Assembly (NCBI RefSeq): GCF_037577855.1
Contig: NZ_JBAKFX010000023.1
Location: 1-55,270 of the forward strand
From: Dethiothermospora halolimnae
GTDB taxonomy: Bacteria > Bacillota > Clostridia > Tissierellales > VENL01
DNA length: 55,270 nucleotides
Direction: 5' to 3'
Shown here: one piece after another, positions 17,845 through 26,965 of the stretch
How positions within the stretch are numbered: the stretch's first letter is position 1
How the letters are laid out: the number at the start of each line of letters is the position of its first letter
Made by a program: the position numbers and the translations under genes
The notes under the pieces: model-generated
Database searches by the model: none
Seen by the model: the letters and a program-made list of their open reading frames with translations, nothing else
What the model was told of the DNA's origin: nothing

Positions 17845-19208
17845 TTTATTCCCTCCAATATTTCTGCTAGATTATCAATCTCATTTTTTGATCTTTTTTC
17901 AGTTATACAATATAATAAAGAGTTTTTATATTGTGGGTAAGTTTTTCCCAAATGAAATCCTCCTAAGATATTATTATCAAGTAGGGTTTCTTTTATTTTT
18001 TCTTCATTTACATTGCTTGTTATGGCAAATTCTTTGAAAAATGGTTTTGTAAATGTGGGTTTATATTTTTCAGACTTAGTTAGTATATTAAAGGCATATT
18101 GGGCTTTTTTAGCACATTGCAATGCAACTTCTTTAAGGCCTTTTTTACCTAAAGTTGTTAAGTAGACTGTTGCTGCTAATGCATTTAATGCTTGGTTTGA
18201 ACAGATATTTGAAGAAGCCCGTTCTCTTCTTATATGTTGTTCTCTAGCTTGTAATGTTAAAACAAAAGCTCTATTTCCATCTAAATCCTCTGTTTTTCCC
18301 ACAATTCTTCCTGGAAGTCTACGCATTAATTTTTTTGTTGTGGCCATAAAACCTAAATATGGACCTCCAAAACTTAAACTATTTCCTAGAGATTGACCTT
18401 CACCTACGACTATATCTGCCCCTAATTCCCTTGGAGATTTTAATATACCTAGGGATATAGGGTCAACACTCATTATTAGCTTAGTTTTTTTACCCCTATG
18501 GGTAATTTTTTCAATATCAGATACATTTTCTATAATGCCGAAGAAATTTGGACTTTGAACTATAACAGCTGCTATCTCATCACCCACTTTGCTATCAAGT
18601 TCTTCCAAATCTGTAACCCCATCCTTTTCTGACACTACTATTAGCTCTAAATTTAATGCCTTAGCATAAGTTTTCACAACACTTATATATTCAGGATTAA
18701 CTGTATTTGATATAATTATTTGTTGTTTTCTTGTGTCCAATGAAGCCATAATTATAGCTTCAGCAATGGCTGTGGCGCCATCATAAACTGACGCATTTGC
18801 AGCATCCATTCCGGTTAAATTACAGATTAGAGTTTGGAACTCAAAAATAGTTTGAAGAGTTCCTTGGCTTATTTCCGGTTGGTATGGTGTATATGATGTA
18901 TAAAACTCTGATCTAGATATAACATGGTCTATAACCGACGGAATATAATGATCATAGGCTCCTGCACCTAAAAAACAGGTTAGATTATTGATATTATTAT
19001 TTTTATTACTTAGATGTTTCATATAGTTTAAGACTTCAAGCTCTGATAATGACTCACCAATATCTAAATCTTTTTTTAGTTTTAGATTATTAGGAATATC
19101 ATCGAATAATTCATTAATAGACTTTGCTCCTATTTCTTTAAGCATTTCATCTAAATCATCATGGGTATTGGGTATATAAGGAAATGATTTAGTCTTCTTT
19201 AGATTCAT
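17841..19208 (-). CDS. gcvPA: Glycine decarboxylase (P-protein) subunit 1
   Basis: A 455-aa partner of GcvPB; the two form the heterotetrameric P-protein. Typical motifs are FLGAGAYDHYIPSVIDHVISRSEFYTSYTPYQPEISQG split here into FLGAGAYDHYIP and SYTPYQPEISQGTLQ, then MDAANASVYDGATA and ASSNICSNQAL. It overlaps the 3' end of gcvH by 20 bp, so translation is coupled. The start ATG 19208 has GGATGATA upstream inside gcvH. Nothing unusual is seen. Confidence 0.9.
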   Translation of the reverse strand: MNLKKTKSFPYIPNTHDDLDEMLKEIGAKSINELFDDIPNNLKLKKDLDIGESLSELEVLNYMKHLSNKNNNINNLTCFLGAGAYDHYIPSVIDHVISRSEFYTSYTPYQPEISQGTLQTIFEFQTLICNLTGMDAANASVYDGATAIAEAIIMASLDTRKQQIIISNTVNPEYISVVKTYAKALNLELIVVSEKDGVTDLEELDSKVGDEIAAVIVQSPNFFGIIENVSDIEKITHRGKKTKLIMSVDPISLGILKSPRELGADIVVGEGQSLGNSLSFGGPYLGFMATTKKLMRRLPGRIVGKTEDLDGNRAFVLTLQAREQHIRRERASSNICSNQALNALAATVYLTTLGKKGLKEVALQCAKKAQYAFNILTKSEKYKPTFTKPFFKEFAITSNVNEEKIKETLLDNNILGGFHLGKTYPQYKNSLLYCITEKRSKNEIDNLAEILEGIK

Positions 19209-19602
19209 AGCCTATATCATCCATTTCCTCATTTAAATATTTTTCATAATCCTCACCAGATAACAATGTATCTAATTGACTTTTATCCTGTATTTCTATT
19301 TTCACTAACCAGCTATCATAGGGGCTTGAGTTAATAAGGGCTGGATCGTCCATAACTTCTTCATTTACCTCTAGTATTTTACCATCCACGGGCATATAAA
19401 GGTCAGAAGCCGCTTTAACTGATTCTACTACAGCAAAATCTTCTTTGGCTTTAAACTCGTCATCCTCGTCGGGTAAATCCACAAATACTATATCACCCAT
19501 TGAATTTTGTGCATACTCACTTATTCCTATATAGGCTTCATTATCCTCTACCTTTAACCATTCGTGGGACTGTTTGTATAGTAAATCTTTTTTTATATTC
19601 AT
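19189..19602 (-). CDS. gcvH: Glycine cleavage system H protein
   Basis: A 137-aa lipoyl carrier. The lipoylation site is K63 in AVVESVKAASDLY, and GDIVFVDLPDE and SPYDSWLVKIEI frame the domain. It shuttles the aminomethyl group between GcvP and GcvT. An acidic tail (MDDIGYESKED) extends slightly past the usual end. It lies 15 bp after gcvT and overlaps gcvPA, with GGGAGG before the start. Confidence 0.9.
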   Translation of the reverse strand: MNIKKDLLYKQSHEWLKVEDNEAYIGISEYAQNSMGDIVFVDLPDEDDEFKAKEDFAVVESVKAASDLYMPVDGKILEVNEEVMDDPALINSSPYDSWLVKIEIQDKSQLDTLLSGEDYEKYLNEEMDDIGYESKED

Positions 19603-19617
19603 ATTACTTCCTCCCTG

Positions 19618-20727
19618 TTATTTTTTATATTTTTTCTGATAGAATCTTTTACTTATAATTACTGCTTTTTTAGGTTTATTTCTTATTAAGATAGATATTT
19701 CGGTATCTAACTTTGCATACTTAGAGTCTATTATCGCCAGTCCTATATTCTTTTTAAGGGTTGGGGAAAAATATCCTGTTGTGACAAAACCTATTTTATT
19801 ATCATCAATTGCCACATCATAACCTTCCCGTGGGATACCCCTTTCCTTCATTTCAAATCCCACTATTTTTCTTGGAACCCCTTGTTCTTTCTGTTTCACT
19901 AGCGCCTCTTTTCCTACAAAATGGTCTTTGTCTAACTTAACGAAAAATCCTAGACCAGCCTCCAGTGGAGTTATAACTTCAGAAATCTCATGGCCATATA
20001 GGGGTAAAGTAGCTTCAAATCTAAGGGTATCCCTTGCACCTAAACCAGCAGGTTTTATGCCATATTCTTTTCCTGCATCCATAATGTTATTCCATAATTT
20101 ATCTATGGACTCCTCATTAGTATATATTTCAAACCCATCTTCACCGGTATAACCAGTTCTGGATACAAGGCATTTAACTCCTGATATATCCACATTTCTA
20201 TCACAATAAAAAAACTTTATTTTTGACAAATCGGTATCAGTAAGTTTCTGAAGGGTTTTTTCTGCCAATGGTCCCTGTAAAGCCAATTGACCCATGTCAT
20301 CTGATATATTTTCTATTGATACATCAAAACCTTCTTTATTAGCTATCATCCATTTATAATCCTTATCTACGTTACCGGCATTTATTACTAGATAGAAATA
20401 TTTATTTGAAAATTTATATACCAATAAATCATCCACTATGCCTCCATCGTCATAACACATTAAGCTATATAAAACTTGATTATCTTCTAGAGTGGAAGCA
20501 TCATTGGTTATTAGATGCTGTATAAAGGGCAGGGCATCAGCTCCCTTTACCTCTACTTCTCCCATATGGGATACATCAAAGATACCAACATTATTTCTAA
20601 CTGCCTCATGCTCTGCAATTAGCCCTTCATATTGGATAGGTAATGCCCATCCAGCAAAATCTATAATTTTTCCTCCACTTTGAAGATGGATATCATAAAG
20701 GGCCGTTCTTTTTTTATTTTCGGTCAT
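19618..20727 (-). CDS. gcvT: Aminomethyltransferase (glycine cleavage T protein)
   Basis: A 369-aa tetrahydrofolate-dependent aminomethyltransferase that releases ammonia and forms methylene-THF. Motifs include GKIIDFAGWALPIQYEG, GIFDVSHMGE, GYTGEDGFEIY and AGLGARDTLR (substrate-binding region). It is the first gene of gcvT-H-PA-PB. AAGGAGG precedes ATG 20727. I looked for a glycine riboswitch in the 90 bp between the start and the terminator at 20811 and saw none; the leader is too short for the tandem form. Confidence 0.9.
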   Translation of the reverse strand: MTENKKRTALYDIHLQSGGKIIDFAGWALPIQYEGLIAEHEAVRNNVGIFDVSHMGEVEVKGADALPFIQHLITNDASTLEDNQVLYSLMCYDDGGIVDDLLVYKFSNKYFYLVINAGNVDKDYKWMIANKEGFDVSIENISDDMGQLALQGPLAEKTLQKLTDTDLSKIKFFYCDRNVDISGVKCLVSRTGYTGEDGFEIYTNEESIDKLWNNIMDAGKEYGIKPAGLGARDTLRFEATLPLYGHEISEVITPLEAGLGFFVKLDKDHFVGKEALVKQKEQGVPRKIVGFEMKERGIPREGYDVAIDDNKIGFVTTGYFSPTLKKNIGLAIIDSKYAKLDTEISILIRNKPKKAVIISKRFYQKKYKK

Positions 20728-20810
20728 AACATCCTCCTTAGTAGTTTTATAGTGATAAAAATAAACTACATATTTATTATGTGTTACTGGAATAAAAGTA
20801 TGTTATAAAA

Positions 20811-20856
20811 AAATAAAAGCTGGTAAAACAATTAATTGTTTTACCAGCTTTTATTT
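20811..20856. terminator. 46-nt perfect palindromic terminator between argS and gcvT
   Basis: AAATAAAAGCTGGTAAAACA and its reverse complement meet around AATT, giving T-rich tails on both strands. On the minus strand it ends the upstream argS transcript 94 bp after its stop and insulates the gcv operon. Confidence 0.85.
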
Positions 20857-20922
20857 AACTGTCAAGCTATTGGAAATTAGTAAATTTTGGTCTAAATGCG
20901 TTGATAATCGCCTAATTTTAGT

Positions 20923-20946
20923 GTTGGGGGACTTGTAATCCCCAAC
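20923..20946. repeat. Hairpin repeat GTTGGGGG...CCCCAAC
   Basis: A member of the GGGGATTCGTAATCCCC hairpin family (here GGGGGACTTGTAATCCCC), four bases from the argS stop on the minus strand; it may help end that transcript. Confidence 0.65.
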
Positions 20947-20949
20947 TTA

Positions 20950-22704
20950 CTACATCCTATCAGGAGCTTCAATACCTAATAAATCAAGTCCAGTTTCTAA
21001 AACATCTTTAGTTAAGTTACTAAGATTTATCCAAGACATTTTCTTTTCCATATTTTCTTCTGTTATCATCTTAGTGTTGTGATAGAATTTATTAAATTGA
21101 TTTGCCACTTCATAAATGTATTCACACATCTTATTTGGAGCTTTATCAATAAATGCTGACTCCACCACTTCGTTGAACTTTGACAGACTTAACATTAAAT
21201 CCCTCTCTATATCACTATGGGGGTTAATAATGTCACTAGTTTTATCAACATCCACTTTTCTTAATATAGACTTAATTCTGACAACAGTATATAAAATATA
21301 GGGACCTGTTTTACCTTCAAAGGATGAAAATTTAGCCATATCAAAGATATAATCCTTGGTAATTTGATTTGATAAATCACCAAATTTAAGGGCCGATAAA
21401 CCAACTTTTTTTGCTATGTCATTCATTTCTTCGGAACTTAAGGAATTATTATTTTTTAGTTTATTTCTTACATGGTTTGTAATGGTATCTATCAAGGTTC
21501 TAAGTCTCATAACTCCTCCGTCCCTTGTCTTAAAGGGCTTTCCATCTTTACCATTTATGGTACCATTACTTAGAAAATAAAATTTCAGATTTTCATCAAC
21601 AATTTTTGTCTTCTTAGCACATCTGAAAACCTGTTCAAAGTGGAGTCCCTGTCTTTTATCCACTACATATATGATTTCATCGGGACTATAATCTTTGACC
21701 CTTTCCCATATGGTAGCAAGGTCAGTGGTACTATATAGGGTAGAACCATCGGATTTTAATACCATAAAAGGTGGCATGGGCTGGTTATCATCTTCTTTAG
21801 CAACATCTATAACTAAAGTACCTTCACTTTCTTCAGTATAATTATTGTCCTTTAGATAGCCGATCATTTCATCTATATATTGTTGGCAATCACTTTCTCC
21901 TTTCCATAAATCAAACTCTACATTTAAATCACTATAATTCTTTTTAAGGTCTTTTACAGAAACATTTAATATATGTTTCCAAAGAGCTAAATAACCTCTA
22001 TTGCCTTTTTGAAGCTTAGAAGTAGCTTCCCTGGCTTCTTTCATAGCATCCCCGTTACTTTTAGCTAATTTACTTGCAGCTGGGTATATTTCTTCAAGTT
22101 CATCTATAGTAAAGGGAGCTTCCTCTGGATACTCTCCATTAAAGTTTTCATCGAAATATGGTAGATCAGGATTTCTTCTTTTAACCTCTGAAATTACCAT
22201 ACCCATTTGAAGACCCCAGTCACCTAGATGAACATCTCCTATAACCCTATGACCTAGGTATCTTGAAGTCCTTTTGAGACTTTCACCTATTATTGCAGGA
22301 CGAAGGTGACCCACATGAAGGGGTTTAGCAACATTAGCTCCTCCATAATCTATCATTATAGTCATAGGGTTCTGGCTTTCAGTAATTCCTAGTTTTTTAT
22401 CACTATATATATTGTTAATATAATTTGTTAGGAAATCATCAGTAATGTTAATGTTTATAAAACCTGGGCCAGCAATTGAAATATCTTGAAAGATTTGAAT
22501 GTCCTTAATCTCACTAAGAACATCATTTGCAATATCCCTAGGGGATTTTTTGTATTCTTTAGCAGCAGCTAAAGCTCCATTACATTGAAACTGACATAGG
22601 TCAGGGCGGTTTGATACAGTTACAAAACCATATTTTCTATCATAACCATATTTTTCAAATTTGTCTTTAACTAAATCATTAATCTTATCAATAACCTTTT
22701 TCAT
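20950..22704 (-). CDS. argS: Arginyl-tRNA synthetase (copy 1)
   Basis: A 584-aa class I synthetase charging tRNA-Arg. An N-terminal additional domain (1-110) precedes KPLHVGHLRPAIIGES, with the HIGH-type signature HVGH at 130-133; residue 136 is Pro, where copy 2 has Ala. LYSTTDLATIWERV, YVVDKRQGLHFEQVF and KTRDGGVMRLR follow; the last lies where the weak KMSK equivalent falls in many ArgRS. The C-terminal anticodon-binding domain ends in LLGIEAPDRM. GGAGG precedes the start and its own T-box lies at 22971-23215. It is the downstream half of a tandem duplication. Confidence 0.9.
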   Translation of the reverse strand: MKKVIDKINDLVKDKFEKYGYDRKYGFVTVSNRPDLCQFQCNGALAAAKEYKKSPRDIANDVLSEIKDIQIFQDISIAGPGFININITDDFLTNYINNIYSDKKLGITESQNPMTIMIDYGGANVAKPLHVGHLRPAIIGESLKRTSRYLGHRVIGDVHLGDWGLQMGMVISEVKRRNPDLPYFDENFNGEYPEEAPFTIDELEEIYPAASKLAKSNGDAMKEAREATSKLQKGNRGYLALWKHILNVSVKDLKKNYSDLNVEFDLWKGESDCQQYIDEMIGYLKDNNYTEESEGTLVIDVAKEDDNQPMPPFMVLKSDGSTLYSTTDLATIWERVKDYSPDEIIYVVDKRQGLHFEQVFRCAKKTKIVDENLKFYFLSNGTINGKDGKPFKTRDGGVMRLRTLIDTITNHVRNKLKNNNSLSSEEMNDIAKKVGLSALKFGDLSNQITKDYIFDMAKFSSFEGKTGPYILYTVVRIKSILRKVDVDKTSDIINPHSDIERDLMLSLSKFNEVVESAFIDKAPNKMCEYIYEVANQFNKFYHNTKMITEENMEKKMSWINLSNLTKDVLETGLDLLGIEAPDRM

Positions 22705-22783
22705 AATATACCTCCTAATTAATTATTAACTTTACATAGAATCTTTTATTATACCAGGGAATGAATTCCCTTTTACTTGTTTG

Positions 22784-22908
22784 AATTGACAGTTGACAAT
22801 GGACAATTGACAGTTGAAGGTGATTTTACTCACTCTGTTCATAAAATATTATATTTCAAATGGGCTTTGCCCATTTGTACCTTAATTGTCCATTGTCAAC
22901 TGTCAATT
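22784..22908. repeat. Inverted-repeat element before argS copy 1
   Basis: Perfect 25-bp inverted arms at 22784-22808 and 22884-22908, built from AATTGACAGTTGACAATGG, flank a 75-bp interior. It lies between the T-box terminator and the argS start, so it is transcribed in the leader. A related copy is at 25063. It resembles small non-coding repeat families of clostridial genomes; no ORF is present. Confidence 0.7.
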
Positions 22909-22970
22909 GTAAATTGAAGTAAGTAGCTTCGAATTCATTGGGAAATTACCTTCAACAAGCAAATAAATAT

Positions 22971-23215
22971 AAAAAACCCGTCTCATAAAAAATATGAGAC
23001 GGGTATAATTCCGCGGTACCACTCAAATTGACTAAATAATAGTCCCCTTAATAACTTTAACCCAGTTAATGGTTTACCCTTACACATTGGCTCAGGTAAA
23101 TTCTCAGAGGCCCTTTTCTCCATTTTATTTCTTATGGGACTTCCACTCTATTCCCACTCGCTGTTAGAAAATTAAAATGGATATTTTTCTCGTCATCGAA
23201 ATTTTAAATCATATA
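22971..23215 (-). promoter_or_regulatory. T-box riboswitch of argS copy 1
   Basis: On the minus strand the leader contains the conserved T-box GAGTGGTACCGCGGA (23011-23021 for TGGTACCGCGG), followed by a terminator ACCCGTCTCAT/ATGAGACGGGT (22976-23004) with T6. Stem I elements (GATGACGAG, AGCGAG, GTGGAAG) lie toward 23215. The probable specifier loop reads GGAGAAAAGGG and contains both AGA and AGG, which are Arg codons; I cannot place the specifier exactly. Uncharged tRNA-Arg would switch argS on. Confidence 0.85.
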
Positions 23216-23221
23216 TTTTTA

Positions 23222-24976
23222 TTACATCCTATCAGGAGCTTCAATACCTAATAAATCAAGTCCAGTTTCTAAAACATCTTTAGTTAAGTTACTAAGATTT
23301 ATCCAAGACATTTTCTTTTCCATATTTTCTTCTGTTATCATCTTATTATTGTGATAGAATTTATTAAACTGATTTGCCACTTCATAAATGTATTCACACA
23401 TCTTATTTGGAGCTTTATCAATAAATGCTGATTCAACTACTTCGTTGAACTTTGATAAACTTAACATTAAATCCCTTTCTATATCACTATGGGGGTTAAT
23501 AATGTTACTTGTCTTATCAACATCTACTTTTCTTAATATAGACTTAATTCTAACTACAGTGTAAAGGATATATGGTCCTGTTTTTCCTTCAAAGGATGAG
23601 AATTTATCCATATCGAAAACATAATCCTTAGTAACTTGGTTTGATAAATCACCAAATTTAAGGGCTGATAAACCAACCTTTCTTGCTATTTCATCCATTT
23701 CTTCAGCAGTGAAGGAATCGTTATTTCTAAGTTTGTCTTTAACATTATCTTTGATGATATCTATTAAGTCTCTAAGTCTCATAACCCCACCTTCCCTTGT
23801 CTTGAAAGGCTTTCCGTCTTTACCATTCATTGTACCGAAACCAATAAAGTCAAACTTAAGGTCTTCATTAACGATTTTTGTTTTTTTAGCACATCTAAAT
23901 ACCTGCTCAAAGTGAAGTCCCTGTCTTTTATCAACAACATATATAATTTCATTGGGGTCATAATCGTTAACCCTTTCCCATATGGTAGCAAGGTCAGTGG
24001 TACTATATAGGGTAGCACCATCGGATTTTAATACCATAAAAGGCGGGATAGGTTGTTTATCATCTTCTTTAGCTACATCTATAACTAAAGCACCTTCACT
24101 TTCTTCAGTATAATTATTATCCTTTAAGTAAGTAATCATTTCATCTAGATAATGGCGACAATCACTTTCACCCTTCCATAAATCAAACTCTACGTTTAAA
24201 TCCCCATAGTTCTTTTTAAGGTCAGCTACAGAAACATTTAGTATATGTTTCCAAAGAGCTAAATAACCTCTATGGCCTTTTTGAAGTTTAGAAGTAGCTT
24301 CCCTAGCTTCTTTCATAGCATCCTCGTTACTTTTAGCTAATTTACTTGCAGCTGGGTATATCTCTTCAAGTTCATCTATAGTAAAGGGAGCTTTTTCTGG
24401 ATACTCTCCATTAAAGTTTTCATCAAAATATGGTAAATCAGGATTTCTTCTTTTAACTTCTGATATAACCATACCTATTTGAAGACCCCAGTCACCTAAA
24501 TGAACATCTCCTATAACTTTGTGACCTAAATATCTTGAGATTCTTTTAATACTTTCACCTATTATTGCGGCACGAAGGTGACCTACATGAAGGGGCTTAG
24601 CAACATTGGCCCCACCATAGTCTATCATTATAGTCATAGGATCTTCATTTTCAGAAGTACCTAGTTTTTTGTCACCATACATATCATTTATATAGTTTGT
24701 TAGGAATTCATCGGTAATGTTTATATTTATAAACCCTGGACCTGCGATTGAAATATCTTGAAAGATTTCAATGTCCTTAAGCTCACCGAAAACATCATTT
24801 GCAATGTCCCTAGGGGATTTTTTGTATTCCTTAGCAGCAGCTAAAGCTCCATTACATTGGAATTGACATAGGTCAGGGCGGTTTGATACCGTAACAAAAC
24901 CATACTTTCTATCATAACCACATTTTTCAAATTTGTCTTTAACTAAATCATTTATTTTATCAATAACTTTTTTCAT
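23222..24976 (-). CDS. argS: Arginyl-tRNA synthetase (copy 2)
   Basis: A 584-aa full-length paralogue of copy 1, about nine tenths identical by eye, with HVGHLRAAIIGES (Ala136 where copy 1 has Pro). Substitutions are spread over the catalytic part (for example FDFIGFGTMNG against FYFLSNGTING), whereas the last 110 residues are almost identical in both protein and DNA. It has its own T-box upstream (25243-25487). Its stop codon abuts the T-box of copy 1. Both copies look functional; division of labour is unknown. Confidence 0.9.
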   Translation of the reverse strand: MKKVIDKINDLVKDKFEKCGYDRKYGFVTVSNRPDLCQFQCNGALAAAKEYKKSPRDIANDVFGELKDIEIFQDISIAGPGFININITDEFLTNYINDMYGDKKLGTSENEDPMTIMIDYGGANVAKPLHVGHLRAAIIGESIKRISRYLGHKVIGDVHLGDWGLQIGMVISEVKRRNPDLPYFDENFNGEYPEKAPFTIDELEEIYPAASKLAKSNEDAMKEAREATSKLQKGHRGYLALWKHILNVSVADLKKNYGDLNVEFDLWKGESDCRHYLDEMITYLKDNNYTEESEGALVIDVAKEDDKQPIPPFMVLKSDGATLYSTTDLATIWERVNDYDPNEIIYVVDKRQGLHFEQVFRCAKKTKIVNEDLKFDFIGFGTMNGKDGKPFKTREGGVMRLRDLIDIIKDNVKDKLRNNDSFTAEEMDEIARKVGLSALKFGDLSNQVTKDYVFDMDKFSSFEGKTGPYILYTVVRIKSILRKVDVDKTSNIINPHSDIERDLMLSLSKFNEVVESAFIDKAPNKMCEYIYEVANQFNKFYHNNKMITEENMEKKMSWINLSNLTKDVLETGLDLLGIEAPDRM

Positions 24977-25062
24977 ACATATACCTCCTAATTAATTTAT
25001 TGTAATTCATATTGAATCTTTATATTATTATACTGGAGAATGAACTCCCTTTTACTTCTTTG

Positions 25063-25184
25063 AATTGACAGTTGACAATGGACAATTGACAGTTGAAGGT
25101 GATTTTACTCACTCTGTTCGTAAAATATTATATTTCAAATGGACTTTGCCTATTTCCACCTTAATTGTCCATTGTCAACTGTCC
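25063..25184. repeat. Inverted-repeat element before argS copy 2
   Basis: The same element as at 22784, with left arm 25063-25087 intact and right arm shortened (25163-25184). It was copied as part of the tandem duplication and has since decayed slightly. Confidence 0.65.
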
Positions 25185-25242
25185 ATTGAAGTAAGTAGCT
25201 TCGAATTCATTGGGAAATTACCTTCAACAAGCAAATAAATAT

Positions 25243-25487
25243 AAAAAACCCGTCTCATAAAAAATATGAGACGGGTATAAATCCGCGGTACCACTCAAAT
25301 TGACTAAATAATAGTCCCCTTAATAACTTTAACCCAGTTAATGGTTTATCTTTACGTTTCCGCTCAGATAACTTCTCAGAGGCCCTTTTCTCCATTTTAT
25401 TTCTTATGGGACTCTCACTCTACTCCCATTCGCTGTTAGAAAATCAAAATGAATACTTCTCTCATCATCGAAATTTTAAATCATATA
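25243..25487 (-). promoter_or_regulatory. T-box riboswitch of argS copy 2
   Basis: The same architecture as the copy at 22971: TGGTACCGCGG (25283-25293) and the terminator with ACCCGTCTCAT. The Stem I segment GGAGAAAAGGGCCTCTGAG is identical, while the apical part and linker have diverged. No gene lies between it and 25683. Confidence 0.85.
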
Positions 25488-25682
25488 TTTTTATCGATAA
25501 TTATATAGTATTTATTATATGTTGTCAATTAAATAAATACACATTTTTTATAGGAAGGTTATAAATACCTAAAGACTGCCCTAATCGTTTAGAACTATAA
25601 TCTCCGGGTAATCCATTAATATAGACACTTTTATAAGATAATAGATATTTTTAATAAAACTATTACTTTGAGGAGGAATTTA

Positions 25683-26819
25683 ATGGATTTAGTAACAAGA
25701 GACGATTTTGAGAAGTTAATTAATAATAATGATGGGGTTTCTATTTCTATTTATTTACCAACGGAAGTGGCAGATTTCGATGTGGATAAGGGGAGAATTA
25801 GACTGAAAAACTTAATTAGTGAAGCCAGAAGGGAATTGGAAGGCAAAGATTTTAGTCCCAAAGATATAGATAAGATATTAAGTCCAGCAAAAAAGTTTTT
25901 AGATGATCATAAATTTTGGAGTCATCAAAGAGAAGGACTAGCTATTTTCCTTTCTGAAAATAATTTTTACTATTATAAACTCCCAATAAGTTTTGATGAA
26001 ATGGTAGTTGTAAGTAATAGATTTCACATAAAACCTCTTATGTCCTTGTTAAGTGGAGACGGTGAATTTTATATTTTAGCCCTAAGTCAGAATAAAGTTA
26101 GGCTTTTAAATTGTACCCATTATAGTGTTGAAGAAGTGGAACTAGAAGATGTGCCAGAGAGTATTGATGAGGCATTATGGCATGATGATCCTGAAAAACA
26201 GCTTCAGTCCCATAGCGGAGGTAATGGATCAAATATTTATCATGGTAACGGTGCCGGTGATGATGATAAAAAGAAAAACATCTTAAGATATTTCCACAAG
26301 ATCGATGATGGTGTATATGACATGATTAAAGACCAACGATGTCCTTTAATAGTTGCAGCCGTTGATTATATGATACCTATATATAAAGATGCCAACAGTT
26401 ATCCCTATTTATTAGATGAAGGAATAGAAGGGAATCCTGATAACTTAGACTCTGAGACATTGCATCAAGAGGGGTGGAACATTGTAAAGGACCACTTTAA
26501 AGAAAAACAAGAGGAGATTATTAATAAGTATAATGATTTATCCAAAACTGATTATACGTCAAATGATATAGAAAAGATTGTCCCCGCTGCATATAATGGA
26601 AGGATAGATTCATTATTTGTTGCTAAAGGTATCAAGCAGTGGGGCATATATAAAGAGAAGACCAATAGTGTTAATTTAAATATAAAAGAAGAAGAAAAAT
26701 CGGAAGACCTACTGGACTTTTCAGCAGTTCATACAATGTTAAGGGATGGAGATGTATATGTACTAGAAGCTGAGAATATACCAGGGGATAAGCCTTATGG
26801 GGCTATTTTGAGATACTAG
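25683..26819 (+). CDS. baeRF-type (archaeo-eukaryotic release factor-like) protein
   Basis: A 378-aa protein resembling the bacterial eRF1-like (baeRF) families of unknown role. It has an N-terminal part with SISIYLPTEVADFDVDKGRIRLKN split as SISIYLPTE and GRIRLKNLI, then REGLAIFLSENNFYYYKLP. A central Ser/Gly/His-rich insertion (HSGGNGSNIYHGNGAG) and a C-terminal Pelota/L7Ae-like half (VPAAYNGRIDSLFVAKG) follow. ATG 25683 is chosen because GAGGAGG is directly upstream; an in-frame TTG lies inside that site. No operon partner. Involvement in translation or stress is suggested only by fold. Confidence 0.6.
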   Translation: MDLVTRDDFEKLINNNDGVSISIYLPTEVADFDVDKGRIRLKNLISEARRELEGKDFSPKDIDKILSPAKKFLDDHKFWSHQREGLAIFLSENNFYYYKLPISFDEMVVVSNRFHIKPLMSLLSGDGEFYILALSQNKVRLLNCTHYSVEEVELEDVPESIDEALWHDDPEKQLQSHSGGNGSNIYHGNGAGDDDKKKNILRYFHKIDDGVYDMIKDQRCPLIVAAVDYMIPIYKDANSYPYLLDEGIEGNPDNLDSETLHQEGWNIVKDHFKEKQEEIINKYNDLSKTDYTSNDIEKIVPAAYNGRIDSLFVAKGIKQWGIYKEKTNSVNLNIKEEEKSEDLLDFSAVHTMLRDGDVYVLEAENIPGDKPYGAILRY

Positions 26820-26917
26820 GTTTTAAAGGCAGAGAATAGAGAATAAATAATAAAGAATAGATAAGGAAACCGTGGAATGAATTCCACGCTACATCTAAAA
26901 TTAAAAAAGAAGAAATA

Positions 26918-26955
26918 TAAATTAAGGGATTGGATTTTTCCAATCCCTTAATTTA
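26918..26955. terminator. Bidirectional terminator
   Basis: AAATTAAGGGATTGG pairs with CCAATCCCTTAATTT around a T-rich loop, between the convergent baeRF and gntR genes. A second small hairpin GTGGAAT/ATTCCAC lies at about 26871-26887. Confidence 0.8.
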
Positions 26956-26965
26956 TGAAAGAATA

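Larger units (their letters stand above)
20950..25493. repeat. 2.27-kb tandem duplication of [T-box + argS]
   Basis: Unit 1 (20950-23221) and unit 2 (23222-25493) have the same content in the same order: T-box leader, inverted repeat and argS. The offset is 2272 bp. The junction falls exactly at the argS stop codon, where TTTTTATTA is shared between the T-box start and the gene end. Confidence 0.85.

Noticed and set aside
20728..20810. Possible glycine riboswitch before gcvT
   Set aside because: Only about 80 bp separate the start from the upstream terminator, and no aptamer-like conserved segments are visible.
23709..24021. Frames overlapping argS copy 2
   Set aside because: Shadows of the synthetase gene; no independent signals.
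22784..25184. Inverted-repeat elements as active transposons
   Set aside because: They are under 130 bp, carry no ORF, and the second copy is explained by the argS duplication.
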